Shown here one piece after another: positions 48,601 through 62,900 of a stretch of DNA of 64,000 nucleotides; within the stretch, counting starts at the first letter, position 1; each line of letters starts with the position of its first letter. Source of the DNA: Theocolax elegans. Taxonomy: Eukaryota; Arthropoda; Insecta; Hymenoptera; Cerocephalidae. The notes beneath the pieces are model-generated. The model was not told the DNA's origin, ran no database searches, and worked only from the letters and a program-made list of their open reading frames with translations. The translations under genes and the position numbers were made by a program. Where the stretch lies: NCBI GenBank assembly GCA_026168455.1, contig CM047429.1, forward strand, positions 55,931,027 to 55,995,026. The letters run 5' to 3'.

Positions 48601-51600
48601 TCATTTATTTAAATAAATTAAAATATTAAGGTAGTTAATACATTTTGTTTAATTATATTATCGAATGGATTATAAATTAATCGTCATTTTGAACCTACAA
48701 TTAAATATATTCAAACTACGAAACACGCATCTATACACTCAACGTTTATTCAATTAGTGAACTAGAATTCGTACTTGATCCTTCACAATTAGGCGCGTTC
48801 CTACTTTACCTGTCTACCTCGAGGATTGGTATTTACCCATGGAAACGGCTTGTGCTGATAATAAAATTATACAGTGAAATCGTGCCAGTCTCTTGTTTTT
48901 TTTACGACTGCAAAACTGAGCGCGGTGCGGTGCATACGGCTAGACAACCAATAAAAATAAAACGTCGACGTTGAATATTTGCGACTTATGATTTTATTTT
49001 ATCCCCATGTAAATTTAAAAATAAACATCACTTTATGGATATCAAACATGTACACATTACTTATTCAAGTGGACTAATTGAAATTAAAATGTACAATTTT
49101 AAGTAACAGTACCCCCATATATAGATATATCGCTTATTTTAAATAATCGATTAAAAAGCCAGATTCTGCATGAACTTATAATATAAAATTAAAAAAAGCA
49201 CGTAGATTGCGATTATTGTCGTGATAAAAAGTAATACATTATTTTATTTAAACCTTCCACTGTATTACTTTATTTTCGCGATATTTTATCGTTCCCTCTG
49301 CACGATGGAAATAAGTCATTTGAAAATAAAATAGCTTATCAGGCATCTACGTTTTATTTCCGTTAACAAATTGTCTGCATAGCTATACCCCTAATTTCCA
49401 AATTGAATTCCGAACTCGCTCGAGTGGTTGTTCCCCTCTATGAAATATCTTAGGGTGGTCTGAAATTCACGAAACCTAATCATGAACCGAATGTCTCGTA
49501 TCTTTTTTCTTTTTTAATATGTATACTTTTTTTTCTATATAATGTATTAACAATTATTGATATAATAACTTTTACTATTATTGCACATTAGATGTTGTTA
49601 TGTTGCAAAATATGTAATGTATTTGCTTCTACTATATTAATGCATTCCAAGGTTTATTAATACGGCATAGTAAGTACATAGACAGACGGAGAGGATATTA
49701 TGTATATTTGAAATACTGAATTAATGTTATCTCGTCGAAACAAATAAATTCTATCTGGTAGTAAAAATATATACATTTTTTTATAATTATCGAAAGTACA
49801 TCGAAGAGTTTAAATAAGCGCTTGCAGATAATACAGGTTTAAACGTTATAAAAAATTTAAAGAAAACGAATCAACTCAATATATCGCACGCTTGTTATAA
49901 TTATTTTTCAAATAACAAAAAAGGTTGAAATGACTAAAAATTGATGAAAAAAAAACTTACAATAACAATTTAACATTTCCATATCTCTTTTAGCTTCTTC
50001 ACCTATATACAGATTATCGCATCCTCTTATCCCGTGCATTGTCGAATCGAGGGAAAAGCCCTTTCACCAAAGATAGAGTTTGTGAAATTTCAAGCCTGAA
50101 TTTTATGTGCGGCCCTCTTGAATTAAGGCTGGAACTTATTTTGTGCAGTTGCAAAATACCGTCTGTCTAAAAGTATGCACTCGACGCGCCTCCTCGACAA
50201 AGGGCTTATGAATTCACGTGTACGTTCCGGGTATATATACGACGGGGCCGGGTTGAATCGCGTGTGATGCAGAGCTCACCCGGATATATTAGACCTTTTC
50301 ATTCTCTGCAAATGCATTGTGTGCGGTCTGTAGCTGGACGCGCCAGTCTACTGAAAAATCCCTACTACCCGTGAAGGTCTACCTTTTCAAAATATATTGC
50401 TCACTTTCGTTTTATTGTGAATCCATGACAATCTACCCTCGAATTATTTATACATTAAATATCTCAAATATATTGATAAATCATATTGATAATTAAAACT
50501 GTACATTATATAATTACGCATTATCATTCGCTAATACATTGATTCAGAATTCATTTTCTATTATTCAGTATACGTTTTCTTGTGTCGGTTCGTCAAATAT
50601 TTTATTGTTTTTAACCGTATTATCGAGTTTTTTACTAATATATATTCAATTAAATCTATTTAAATTAACAGTTTTCTTTGGTCAAATTTTTATCTCGTGA
50701 ACGCGATCTTTTAAAGTCACTTTAAAGTCTTTGTGAAACTGTTTAGAGATCAAATAAAATTGCTATTATAAAGAAATTTGAAAAGTTTTAAAATTATATT
50801 TCTTATACAATATTAGAGTATAGTTTTAATTTGCGCTGACTTTAATACCTCTTTTATTATCATTATATAATATCCTTATTTCATTGGCGTTTGTATCGAA
50901 AAAGAATGAAATGTATTTATAAATTCTATTGATAAGGTTTCGGCCATTCATGAATTCATTAACAGCATATAAATATATTTTCATTGGAATTCCAGGTACA
51001 CCAATCGAATTCAGTGCGGGCAAGTATTATTAAATTATTGAATCCGAATATATAGAGACAAAGTATCAGTTTTCTTATCAGGACTATAGTTTATTTTTCC
51101 TTTTTCAAATCTGATGATCGCAATCCTATGTCTTTTAGTTCTTTGTAGTACTTTTGTTTAGTACTGTTGATCGAAAACTATGTGTATTTGTGTCGGAATA
51201 TAATTATTCAAATAACAACCATTTCAATACGTACCTGTGAAATCGTATAAATTTATTTTAAACTTCAAAGGTACAAAAGCAAGTTATCTTTCGTATCAAA
51301 AGAGAAAGTTGATAAAAGAAGGAAATAATAAATATATTGCAATAGAAAATTTTATTTTCGCGGATATATAGCTCGTGCACAAAGAGCGATCGAAATTCTT
51401 TTGATCAAATTAAAAAAGATAAAATGTATATATACCTATAGGTCCGATATCTCATTGTGTCAAACAAGGTGAATTCCGTAGGTGTATGTTTCCTATCCCT
51501 TGGTTTTCATCCCATTTATTTCCTTTAAAGGATTTTCAATTACAAATGCGATCAAACTATATGTACGCGCGTCTGCTTTCGTGGATCGACTTGAGCGTTG

Positions 51601-53464
51601 AGTATATGTATATAAAGAGGGTAGACGCTTGACGTCGGTACAGTAGGATGGACTACACACAAGCCGTTCCAAAAGAATCGTGTCCCGGTCGCATTGTCGA
51701 CGCCAGGGGTAGAAAAAGGGATCCCCTTTTCGATATTTTTCTATCAAATCGCTGTCACCGACAGATTGCGGCCCGATGCATGTCCGAAATCGTTTTTCTC
51801 CTATATGTGTCGCCGGATGGTTGTTGAGCCGCTTGCGGATTTCGAAAAAGAAAAGGATAGATAGCTAAAAGGAAACAATATCAACGTTGTGGGCATTTGG
51901 TATAATTGCTTTTCGAGTGACGGTGATTGGTAAGCTTTTGCACTTTTAATTTTCTACGCTCCTCTTTTTCGTAATAATTGGAATTTATTAACGTTAGTTT
52001 GAAAAATATCGGTTACCGGTTGTAAGACTATAATTTCATTTTATTTGTAGACGGAAATTGAAATAGCTTTTATTCCTTTTAAATAGAAATGCATGAAGAT
52101 GTGGTAAATGGAATAATCGATCAAATATATACTTTAGTTTCATATTGTGGTTTACATTATTGCACAATTTACGTCGGACGATGTGAATAAATGATTTTAT
52201 TACGGAAATAAAAATAGAATGGTGAGTACTACTAATTTTATTTCTCTATTTGGAACAACTATGTAGTGAATTATTAAATATCAGTTTATTTTTGTTATTT
52301 GAGTTTAAACTCAAGTTTAACGCAATAATCAATATACAGTATAAGCAAAATAATCTTTTATTAGAGATGCAAATTGCTTACATAAAAAATATATACAGTA
52401 TATAGTGAAAAGTATTAAAATCCATTGTCAAGGAAGTTTTAATAATTACTCCAAAAAAATAAAATTTTGTTTTTTTTTAAATTAAATCCTTTCTTAAATT
52501 TAATATAAATTAAATTTAAACCTTGTGGGAATGAGGTTAATTTGATTGATTATAGGTGAAATGGTCATAACAAATTAAAGTAACTATCATTTTAGGAAAT
52601 TTCTAATTACTTTTCAAAATCTGCATTCACTTTTCACAATTCAGAAACATTGGTTTTCAAACATCATAAAATTATTACTTGTTTAGGTATTTTTTTTTAA
52701 CCAAAATTAATAAACTATAATAAAAATGTATAAAAGAACACAAAATCATTGCCCTCTACACTAACTGCTCAACATATAATTTATAAGTTTGTTACGTTAG
52801 TTGTTTTAAAACAATGAACCAACTGGTACTGATATTTAAAAATATTTGAAACAATTAATCTTATTAACTATACTTGAACAATTGCTTTGTTCATTCATAT
52901 AAGATTTTATTGTAACAATGAGCAATGTTATTGTGGTTTTACTTTAACTTTATAAAATATTAATTTTTGAAAAAAAATTCTTCTTAATCGATAATTTTAA
53001 GCACAGGAAATTTGAATTATTGACTGAGTTCGACATCTTCCTAATGTTCAAGATAAGCTTTGTTAGATTGTTTGAGCCGTAATTAAATATTTCTTAGAGT
53101 CGCAGTACTTCCAATTTGCGCGAAGACTTTCTATGCCCGCAGGCGACGTTAAAGAAAACGCCGAAATTTTGATATTTATTTTTGATTGTAACGTGAAAAA
53201 CGCCGGAAAAAACTTGGATATAACTGTATTTGATATCACTATAAACATACGTACTAATGGTATAGTAAGTTAATAATTTGTTAAATAATATTTAAAAAAA
53301 TATTTCATATAAATGCTTAAATTCATTACGTACCCTCTATTAATTACAGCATAAAGTTTCATAAACCATTTTAATAATAGTAAACACTATAGTACAAATG
53401 ACAAATGGTTTTCTCAATTTCTTTTTTCTTCATGCAACTTATTGTTAATCTATAGTTATTTTAT

Positions 53465-53592
53465 ATATTTGTGTAATAGTGTGCGTGAAGTTGATGCGTG
53501 AAGAACGATTTTTGGTGCGTGAAATCCAGTTCAGACACTGCTCTAAATCGTTCTTCACGCATCAACTTCACGTACACAAATTACACAAAATA
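53465..53592. repeat. Long near-perfect hairpin (inverted repeat, 33-nt loop)
   Basis: The left arm 53465-53511 and right arm 53545-53592 are inverted copies. The inner 25 bases match exactly (CGTGAAGTTGATGCGTGAAG then AACGATTT). The outer bases match with one substitution and one or two single-base gaps. GCGTGAA occurs three times on the left side (arm plus loop edge). It could be a foldback element, a tiny MITE or an RNA hairpin source. Confidence 0.9.
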
Positions 53593-56340
53593 TTGTATGT
53601 AACTCGGGTGTTTATGAAGTTTCCTTCACACCCTTGTTGCATAAACTACTATATTGTCATTCTTTTTATTTTAAAACATATATATTTTTAATTGACATAT
53701 GTATTAAAACTTAATTTTTCGTAAATAATATATTAAATATCTATTTAGTGATAATGTCTGCAAAAATAATTTGTGACATTTAAATAGTGTTGATTTTATA
53801 CTAATTCAATATAAAGTATAGCGTATTTACAATTTTATATAGATGATTAATATTGTATTAATTTTATAAAATTTGGGTCACCTCGGAAATGGAAAAAATT
53901 GAGTTACAGGACTTTGATAGTTTATGTAATATTGCAACCTAAAATAATAAGCCGAATTAAAAATATGTCACTCAAAGTTTTTTTATGCGACTTTTCTTTT
54001 CGTTCCCTGTTAACTTTCTTCATTTTGGATTACCGGTAAAATCATAACGAGTCGACTACAACGTAATACGACGTCATAATAGAATTTCCCATGTGACTTT
54101 GTCGTGCAACTTTCTCGAGGTGCAGAAGTCTCGATAACGTACCGTTTTTCAAACCGAAAAACTTTTAATTTTTCAAGGCGCCAAACGCTATATATATATT
54201 CCGCACTTTAACTCTTCGTCGCACACACCGGGTGAACTTTAGTTAACCACGTATTTGCTGTAAGCGAGTCTGAGCCGCCGTGCCTCGTATAAAATTTTCA
54301 TTACACACGTAAAGCACTTTTGTACGATACATAAACCATTTAAGTAGACGAATAAATGCTTGAACCTCGGGTATACATAACGGTGTTTCTTATAAATGCA
54401 GTTTACGAAATAAAAATCTTTAGAAATTTCTTAACAAAAGCTCAAACATTTTTATCGGAGAGGAAGCAACAATAAGACAGATATTCCATTAATACACATC
54501 GATCAATATATTTACTATTTTGTACAAAAATAAATTATTCTTCGACAATCACTTTATTGTTTATCGAAATTATTATACTTATGAAATAATTTTATTATTT
54601 CAATTAACGCATCTAATAATATATGATATGTTGAAATTTAATGCATTTTTTTAACACACAAAATTTGCATATCATAATGCATGAATGTGTTGCCATATAT
54701 TTGAACAATAAACAAATTACACACATCAATATAAACATATTGTAATAACAACTCAATCAATACTAAAATCATTTGAATGTAAACAAACAACTGTTGATTG
54801 ATATTAACACGTAGTTTTCTCGTATAGTGCTTATTTTGGAATTTGTATAACATTACTTTATGCTACTATGTATATAAAATGCATTTGCACGTACTGCGTT
54901 TTGTAGCATTTTGTAGTATGATTAGAGTACAAGTGGTTTGGGATTATAAAAGTTTGCATAACATAACGTTAGAAAATCAGTATTTATTACTATAAAAATT
55001 CAAAATTGCCTCTAAATATAAATACTTGTAAATTTAAATTACCGATAATTTGCATTGCGTTATTACTAAAGTGAAAAAAATCAAGTATATCATCAATTTA
55101 TTGTACTACAAAATTTTTTAAAAAATTGTCAATTTTTGCAATAACTCAAATACAATTCAAGATAATTGAACCAACCTTGTACGAAAAAGTTCATAGTATA
55201 CAAATAACAATGTTTATAAAATTAAAAAAAATTAATCATAAGTTAAGATAACAAATTTCAAATTGTAAGATAAATAAATTCATGCTCTACAAACATAGCT
55301 ATTTTAACGGTAACATTAGAAAAAATTCAAAAAAGCTATTTTTAAAAACAAAAAATGGCTTTAATTTAAAAGCATTTAGACTGGCTTAAATTTGCATAAG
55401 TGCGGCTTTAGGCAGCTTTACAAACGCGTTGATTAAGCTAGTATAGAGTTCAATCGGTTTGATAGAGCCAAGAATACGAAATTACCACATATATAATATT
55501 TAAAAATTAAATACCATAAGGTGCCCAATTGCTCATCATGAACCAATTTCTGATCATTATATTATTTCAATAAAATAATAAGATTTACATTAATCTAAAC
55601 GTTGCTACGCACAATTTAAAGGTTAAAAAATTAATAATTGGTTAGTAGACTTAACTATAGGAAGTGGTATACGTACCGAAAAATAACTGATAAGAAATTG
55701 GTATACATACTTCCCGCTTTTTTTCTAAGATTGTTACTTACTTAAAAAGTAGCAGTTATTTAATTTTTCTGAGATGGCTAAAAAGTAAGTTTAATACTTA
55801 TACTTTCTGTATGCGTCAAAATATATACAATTATTAGCCTTTTTATCATAAAATTATGGTGTGTGACGGTATTTCGAATCCCCGAGTATCAAAACAACAA
55901 TAAAACTTAAATTAAAAAGATATTTTTTTTATTATCTAATTGCTTCCTCTACATATTTCTTTACTTAGAAATTAATGAAAATAATAATGCTAATCGATAT
56001 TTATAGATGAAAATACTTTATTATGTTATTTACATTTGTACAACACATAGATACTGAAAATATATAAAAACTTGTAAGCTCCGTTGCTAAAATTATCTAA
56101 ATAATAACAAAACCATCAAGAGTTTAATATGATTGTTCGAATGTATGATTCAATGAATAAACATTGTATTTTCTTTTAGCAGTTTAATATTCATTTTTGT
56201 TCCGAATATTTCACTAAAAATAAAGAACGTAATAAATTTCGTCGCAATCCAAAAAAAAATTATTTACATAACACACTTCCACTCAGTAAAAAAGTGTATA
56301 TCATTATAACATACTCTATTCTACTCAAAAATTTTCTCTA

Positions 56341-56730
56341 TCATTTACCTAAGGGTGAGCTTAGGAAAGGTTGTTGGAGAATCGTATAAGTCGGATGAAG
56401 AGGAAAACCGTTGTACACATAAATTGGCCTATTGAATGCAAAGGAATTAGCGATTGCGAGTGCTGGATTGGATTCGAAATCTTCTGGTGCCGATCCTTCG
56501 CTTATTGTGATCGTTGGTGTCGTTGGTTCTCGACTTCTTGGCGTCGTTGTCGTTGTCGTCGTGGTTGTTGCCGTATCAAACGGAGGACCATAACGAATTG
56601 GCAGCCTTTGGTACTGGCTTCTACTGGGATTAAAGGTGGGTCCGAGTGGTTTCCATCCTCTAGACTGATAAGCCGGTCTTCCAAGACTCAGAGAACAGTA
56701 GGTAAGAAACGAGAAGAGGATGATAATGAC
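56341..56730 (-). CDS. Exon 2 of the secreted Thr-rich protein
   Basis: This exon holds all but the first two residues: signal-peptide core, Thr-rich stretch and C-terminus ending SSPLGK. The ACG/ACA run in the Thr stretch is a simple-sequence region likely to vary in length between individuals. Longer frames on the opposite strand (Arg/Cys-rich) and in another - frame are shadows. Confidence 0.75.
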   Translation of the reverse strand, partial: VIIILFSFLTYCSLSLGRPAYQSRGWKPLGPTFNPSRSQYQRLPIRYGPPFDTATTTTTTTTTPRSREPTTPTITISEGSAPEDFESNPALAIANSFAFNRPIYVYNGFPLHPTYTILQQPFLSSPLGK

Positions 56731-58623
56731 CTGTGGATGTTACAAAGACTTAGTCAGCGGAACATGTAGGATTTTGAGTCAACGTTTTGCAAAGGGAGAA
56801 TGTTTATCTTGTCAGAAGTACTATTTTACCATGAGTTTTGAAAAGGTAAACAGTGGAGCCATCTCGTACGTTTCAATTATTTAGATAAAATTTGATTCAT
56901 ATATTGTTAGAAATGGTATGTGTCTGCGTGTATTTTACATTGTAAGAACTAAATAAATAAATAAACTTGTAAGATTAATGAGATACATAATAATAATTTT
57001 ATGAAATGTAATAATATCTTTTAGAAAAAAATCTATCTAAAAAAACAATCAATGCTTTATATTTTCTTAAGCATCGTAATACCTTTTCACGAAAAATTAT
57101 ATTACAAGAAATTTTGTAAATGATAACAAAACGTCTCCCATAAACTAGAGTATACGCCTAAGTAGGAATGAGTCGTTGTGAAAACACTGAAAATCTACTT
57201 CGTTTTATAAAAAATAAATGTCACTTTCCGCGATTATTCTAATGAATTACGTATTATATTAAAACCAACTGCTACTAAAATGTTTTACATATTTTATAAT
57301 TTTATTTCTATTTTTTAATAATACGTATATTAGATTTATTGTAACAGTTACGAGAATATTACCCCAGAAATAACTAAGAAAATAACATTTAATTATCATT
57401 GCAAATGGGTAATTCAAAGTCAATGCGAATAATTTATAAATAAAATGTTTAATATAGACCGATTGAAAACGATCGTAAATGAAATAAAAATAAAAAGAAG
57501 GATTGCTTTAAATAGCCACGAGTTAATCAGTCTAAATTTTCCACGCGCAAGTACCCCTGTTTTTGTATCATTATCATAAATTGTCGGCGCATACATGTGC
57601 AACGCCATAATATACAACAGCGCTGATGACATCGACTACTGGTTGCGTGTTGGTTCCGTAGACGTAAATTATAGAGAGACCGGTCACCGGTGAGCGCAAT
57701 AACAACGGCCAAATCAAAATCGGCTCTCGGTCCCACACGTGATTACACGGCTGTGGCTAATCAATGACTCCTCGGCTATTTGCTAATGCCAAGGTGCTAC
57801 GCAAAATACGTCGCGATATCCCATATGTAGATGTATATTCACGGATCGCTTTAGCTTGTACCAAAGTAAAATTATAGGGCTGTATAATATGTATAACATT
57901 TTCTCAATTAAATTATTGTGAATACGTGTCTCCTTATTTTAAATTACTTAGCGTAATAATGTTGTATAAAAAAAATATATATTTTAAAGAAATAATTGAT
58001 TATAAGAGGTATACGGTAATTATTGGATTTATAATTAGTTCGAACTGTATTAAACTTGCTTCGTTATTATTAACGTTTAATAAGGAATTCTCTAGCTTTA
58101 AGAGTGCAAGCTTATTATTACAATTAATACTTTGAAGAATTATGAATCACATATATCTTGGATATTTAATAACACCCGTTATTTTTCAATACTCCAACGT
58201 TTTCAAATGTGTAAATCATCTCGATTTCAAATTAAAGAAATGTTGCTGGGAGTTCAATTTATATAATTTATATCGTACTTTTCATTTAATGCTCAGATAA
58301 AATTATTAAACTGTCTTAACAATTTTTAAATTACATTTTACAATTATTTTTCACAGTCGCAAAAATATTAAATATAAGAATAAAAGTTATGATAAAATAA
58401 AAATGAATTTAACGTTTGGTGATATGTATGTATATATATATATTTTGGGAAATTCCACCAACCGTAGCGGACAAAGAGTAAAATGAACCTTTTATATTTT
58501 AAATTTAAGTTTTTGTTCGGAAAGACCGACAAACATATTATACATATAAAAGATGTGATAAAATATTTTTGTATTATTTCTATAAACAGGAATTTTTATA
58601 AGTATAGATGTACATACCTTCAT
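56341..58623 (-). CDS. Secreted Thr-rich protein of unknown function, two coding exons
   Basis: Exon 1 codes only Met-Lys (58623-58618) and stops at donor AAG|GTATGT. Exon 2 runs from acceptor CATCCACAG at 56730 down to TGA at 56341-56343, 390 bp. The product is about 131 residues. It begins MK then VIIILFSFLTYCSLSLG, a clear signal peptide likely cut near the Gly-Arg. The mature chain starts RPAYQSRGWKPLGPTFNPS, continues RYGPPFDTA, and has a TTTTTTTTPRSREPTTPT mucin-like stretch likely to be O-glycosylated. It ends with an aromatic/Pro-rich part (FNRPIYVYNGFPLHPTY). An intron just after the second codon is common in insect secreted-protein genes, such as cuticular ones. No named family is recognised; an extracellular structural protein or a peptide precursor is possible. 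Confidence 0.72.
56731..58617 (-). other. Intron of the secreted protein gene
   Basis: 1.9 kb, AT-rich. A GC-richer patch at 57590-57790 includes the near-palindrome ACCGGTCACCGGT and could be regulatory. No other gene seen. Confidence 0.6.
58618..58623 (-). CDS. Exon 1 of the secreted protein: ATG AAG only
   Basis: The context AACTAAAATGAAG|GTATGT gives a good A at -3 and a strong donor. The splice keeps the frame (phase 0) into the hydrophobic signal core. Confidence 0.65.
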
Positions 58624-58687
58624 TTTAGTTAAGTGATCAAGAAGGTGTTAAATTCGACTGGTTCCTAGTTGGTCAAATCCACCTGCA

Positions 58688-58693
58688 TTTATA
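58688..58693 (-). promoter_or_regulatory. TATA box of the secreted protein gene
   Basis: On the - strand TATAAA lies in GCACTCTATAAATGCAGGTG, 65 bases before the ATG. This leaves room for a start site about 30 bases downstream and a short 5' UTR. Confidence 0.55.
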
Positions 58694-59939
58694 GAGTGCC
58701 CCACACCGTGTTCACACTTGTCGTGAATTCGAATACAAAGTAGCATCGGGTTACTTGTAATACAGAGTGATTTCGTTTTCGGCAATGGTTCAATGTGACA
58801 TCGGCGATTTCGTAAAGTGAAGCCGGGTATCTTTGCAGCACGTAGCTGCGGCGCATTCCGGTAATCGTTTCAGTGCACGGAAAGTTCAGTTAACGTTGGA
58901 TCGTCGATAGTTTTTCTCTTTTTTGATAAATAGATTTTCTGAGGTCGCGTAATGTTTAACAACTAACTCAGTCAAATTCTATAAAGAAAGTATGTGTATA
59001 TACATGTATACACGTGTGTACGCGTGTATCCAACGAATTGTAATTTGATCCAGCAGTACGAGTAAGTAATAATTAAATTTGACTTCGTAAAATATTCACC
59101 ATTTGATGGGCTCGATAACTTTCTTGGTCTTTGAACGCGCGGTGTAGCTTTTGAAGTTGGAAATTTATGTATTCTACAACATTTTGAAAGTTCTTACTAC
59201 GAATTGATATTAAATTTTAAAAATTGCTATAATTAATAATTTCGCCTATCGCGCTGCGACATTATTTTAAATATTTAACGCAATGGGATGCTAGTACTTT
59301 CAACCAATATTTAACGGTCAACCAAGTTAACATTATTTCAATGGACAATATTACATCGACGTAGGATCCAAGATGTACATTATTTAAAATTACAACGCGC
59401 TTTGGAGAATCAATTAACATAAATACTACACGAAAATGATTTCAACGCCTTCACATCTCCGGGAAGAGCCTTTTTAGACGGATGAAAACTTTATAAAGTT
59501 TCCTAGCAACCAACTCGAAAAAAGGTACAGCAAAGGAAGAATTTAAAAGCAGTAGATAATGCAGTTTTCAAACAGGAATTGATAAGCAGCTGAAACAGAA
59601 TACCGCGCATCTCGAACACCGATGTATTAAATTATTGAACAATCCGATTAATGTATGTTGAACAACGGCTGCATTCGTATATGGCAACAAAACCTGCGGA
59701 TGCATATCTATTAGTCAAAATTTGGTTTCCTTAGATTTTAAATGGGAATATGTTGTTCGATCGTGTATATTTCAACGGAGGAATAATGGGACGAACAAGA
59801 GGATCGATTATGGGTTGTGTTAATATTCCGAATAGAGATGTGCATTACCCAAGGGAATGATAGAGATAGAATATATATCTATACCCACGAACACCACGCA
59901 TACACTCGTACACACTTATACGTATGTGTACAATCACAG

Positions 59940-59988
<49 letters not shown>

Positions 59989-62900
59989 AATAGAATAGCA
60001 GGTACCGAGCCTAATTCACAGATCGGATATTATACAACTCTGTGTATGATGACCTTTAATAATGCAACAACGGTATAGTTGGTTAGTCGTCCATTAACTT
60101 ACACGCCCGATCAAAATGGTTAGATATTTTGATTATCGTCTCTTTGACTTAATTTCCGCGTTAATTGAATAAACAGATCCGATTTCCCAAATAAACACAC
60201 CTACCTTATTTAGTTTGTTTCGCTCGTTAATTGTAAAATGTTTAATTACCGACGTTTTATCCGTATTTACGTTTTCTATCTCGATTTTTCGCTATAATTA
60301 GTTGTTATGACACATTCGTTGAATTTCCAATATTGCACTATTGTTGAACAATATTAGATTACACATTTGAATAATTTGTTATATATATCGAGTGGGATTA
60401 TTAAATTGTTTTTTTTAGTGTTCAATATTATCTATACTTTCTCCTTTATTACATACTAGTCTAGTTATTGATTCTTCCAAATTTATACGATAAATTTTAT
60501 TCTTTTTTTTTAATTTGCCATATACTTTAGAACTTAAGAACAGAAAATTAATGTAAATTTTAAATAAAAATTCTGATGCATAATTTACAATTTTTAAAAA
60601 TAAGTTCTAATGGATTTAATCGTCGTGAAATAGAACTGTGGTGATGCAACATTTATAAATCGACAGTTATTTCTTTGATCACTAGATTTGCTTCTAAATT
60701 TAAGTTTATATCTATTTTATCTACCGTCACATACCCAATTCTTGATCACTTGGAACCAATTTTATTTCTGATCACTTCTTTACGTTTAATATAGGATAAG
60801 TTGATTATCTTTTTCAAAAATTATACATACATTTCTGAGTTTCAATTTATTATTTTGGTAAGATTCTATTCTTTATTGTTGATTTATTTATCAAATTGTC
60901 TTTGTAACTGTAAGTATAAAAATGATCAAGAACCGGGTGGTAATCAACGAATTGAGTAGGTAACGGTATATACGAACGGTATAGGTACGAATTTTTTAAC
61001 AACAAAATCTGTATTAACGAACCCTCGATGTTTATACTATTAAACAAATCTATGGATTAAATATTAAGTAAATTATTGTTATAACCAATAATAAAAAATC
61101 TTTAATATTTAAAATGTTGCACTATAATAATAATAGTTATTTATTAATATTCATTAATTATTAATAGATTTAAAATTCGTTATAAATATTGGTTATTTAA
61201 GATGAGAGGAGAGCAGGTAGTCTATATTATTCGAACCCAATATACTAATTCTGATTTAGTCGTCTATCAACGTCCTAAGATAGTAATAATCGCCATAGCA
61301 ACCTCGTAGAACGTCACCTCGTAAATCTGTCTAATGTGCCCATCGTGAGACAATTGATATACACAAATATATATATCTACGATATATAACAGAGTTATAT
61401 TACGATCGAACGCCACTACGTCGGTCACTATACGGATTATCGGTAAACGATATGCGACACTGTAATGCCGCAACGTGAGCGGCAACTTGTACGTGGCTTG
61501 AATTTTACTTATAAGTCGCTTAATCCACGCGTCTGGCTATTTATCTTCCGTTGCTTCAAGATCTTTTCTAGATTTATAGCTGGATTCTTTTCTCACTGCC
61601 TTTGATCACACGAGACCGCAACATAATTCATAAGCTTTCCTTTTACAATCTTAGATTTTAACATTTATTTTTGTATTACCAATAGTAAATATTAATTGTT
61701 ATCAGAGTTTGATAAGAGAAAGAACGTGTTGTCGTGTCGATAAAGTAAAATGCGGTAGGTAAACTAGAACATTCTGTTAAGAGCTTGCGGTACGGTTAGC
61801 AGTTTCCTACCCCTTGTTCACCAACGCACTGGAAAATCGATTAAACGTTTCCGACTGCGCAACCTCGAGTTTTCCTTCGTTTTACATACGATGGAGTCAC
61901 TGTAACTTGGAAATATCTGGTATATTAATTCCGTATAAAAAATAATATATCTATCTTAGAATATACAACAGGATTTGTGATGTAGTTAATTAAAATATTG
62001 AATAAATTATTGATTACTATTGCTCTAGTCTGAATATAATTTAAGAAATTTATTGTATTTAAATATATTCATTTAACATTAATTTGTTAACATATAATAT
62101 GTCGTTGCAAAATTTGTGAATATAATTAATTATCTGGTACGCGTCAGTGTATTAACCAAGATCATCAAAATAATTTTAACTATTTACAGAAAAAAAGGAA
62201 ATCTTATAATAAAGTGCTTTCTATTCCAATTTTTTAGTCAAATGTCATAAAAAACACATTAATGAAATAATGAAAGCTCCTTAAGACATTTTACAGGACT
62301 TTTTAAGACGTGTGAAAGTTACATTAATCAAGAAAGTGAATAATATTCGCATCTATCAAAAGAGACTTTATATAAGACAATATTATTTTGTATAAGAAAC
62401 TGCATTAAAGATTTTATACATTAAAATTTTATTTTAGAAACATGAATATTTCATAGTCCGTACCGTCTTTGTAACGTGTATTCAAATAACTTCAAATCTT
62501 AATAGAGCTACCTTTTATATATGAATCTTCGTACTTTAATGTTTTTAAATAATAATATAAAAATTAATTGATATTGATGATACAGTGATAATAATATTTG
62601 CTAAAATACGCAAGAAGAATAAATTCATAATATATTATATACACACTATAAAAATAATTTTTAACATATAGTTAAAATATTATTGTTTAAACGCACAAGC
62701 TAAGTAAATGACAATAAAATAAATTTATATTATAAAATTTTTATCGATTTACCATACTTTTAAAATAATTAATATTCAATAAAAAAAGAGAATACATAAG
62801 TTAAGAAAAAATGATGATGAAACGATCAATTCGTAGCAATTTCCTTTCCACGGAACGATATAGCACTACCGAAGAATGCCCAATATCGGTTTCCGTTCGA

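Larger units (their letters stand above)
41011..56340. other. 15-kb gene-poor region
   Basis: Mostly AT-rich with no family that I recognise on either strand. GC-richer patches occur at 41580-42120 (with a possible core promoter), 43900-44060, 45060-45780 (GA/TC and CA-rich repeats), 47390-47500, 49990-50350, 51540-51860 and 54050-54300. A long hairpin lies at 53465-53592. The frames in 45059-45780 are low-complexity. Distal exons of large-intron genes could be hidden here. Confidence 0.55.

Noticed and set aside
56371..56769. 132-codon + strand Cys/Trp/Arg-rich frame
   Set aside because: Shadow of the - strand secreted-protein exon; the - frame has a signal peptide, stop and splice sites that fit.
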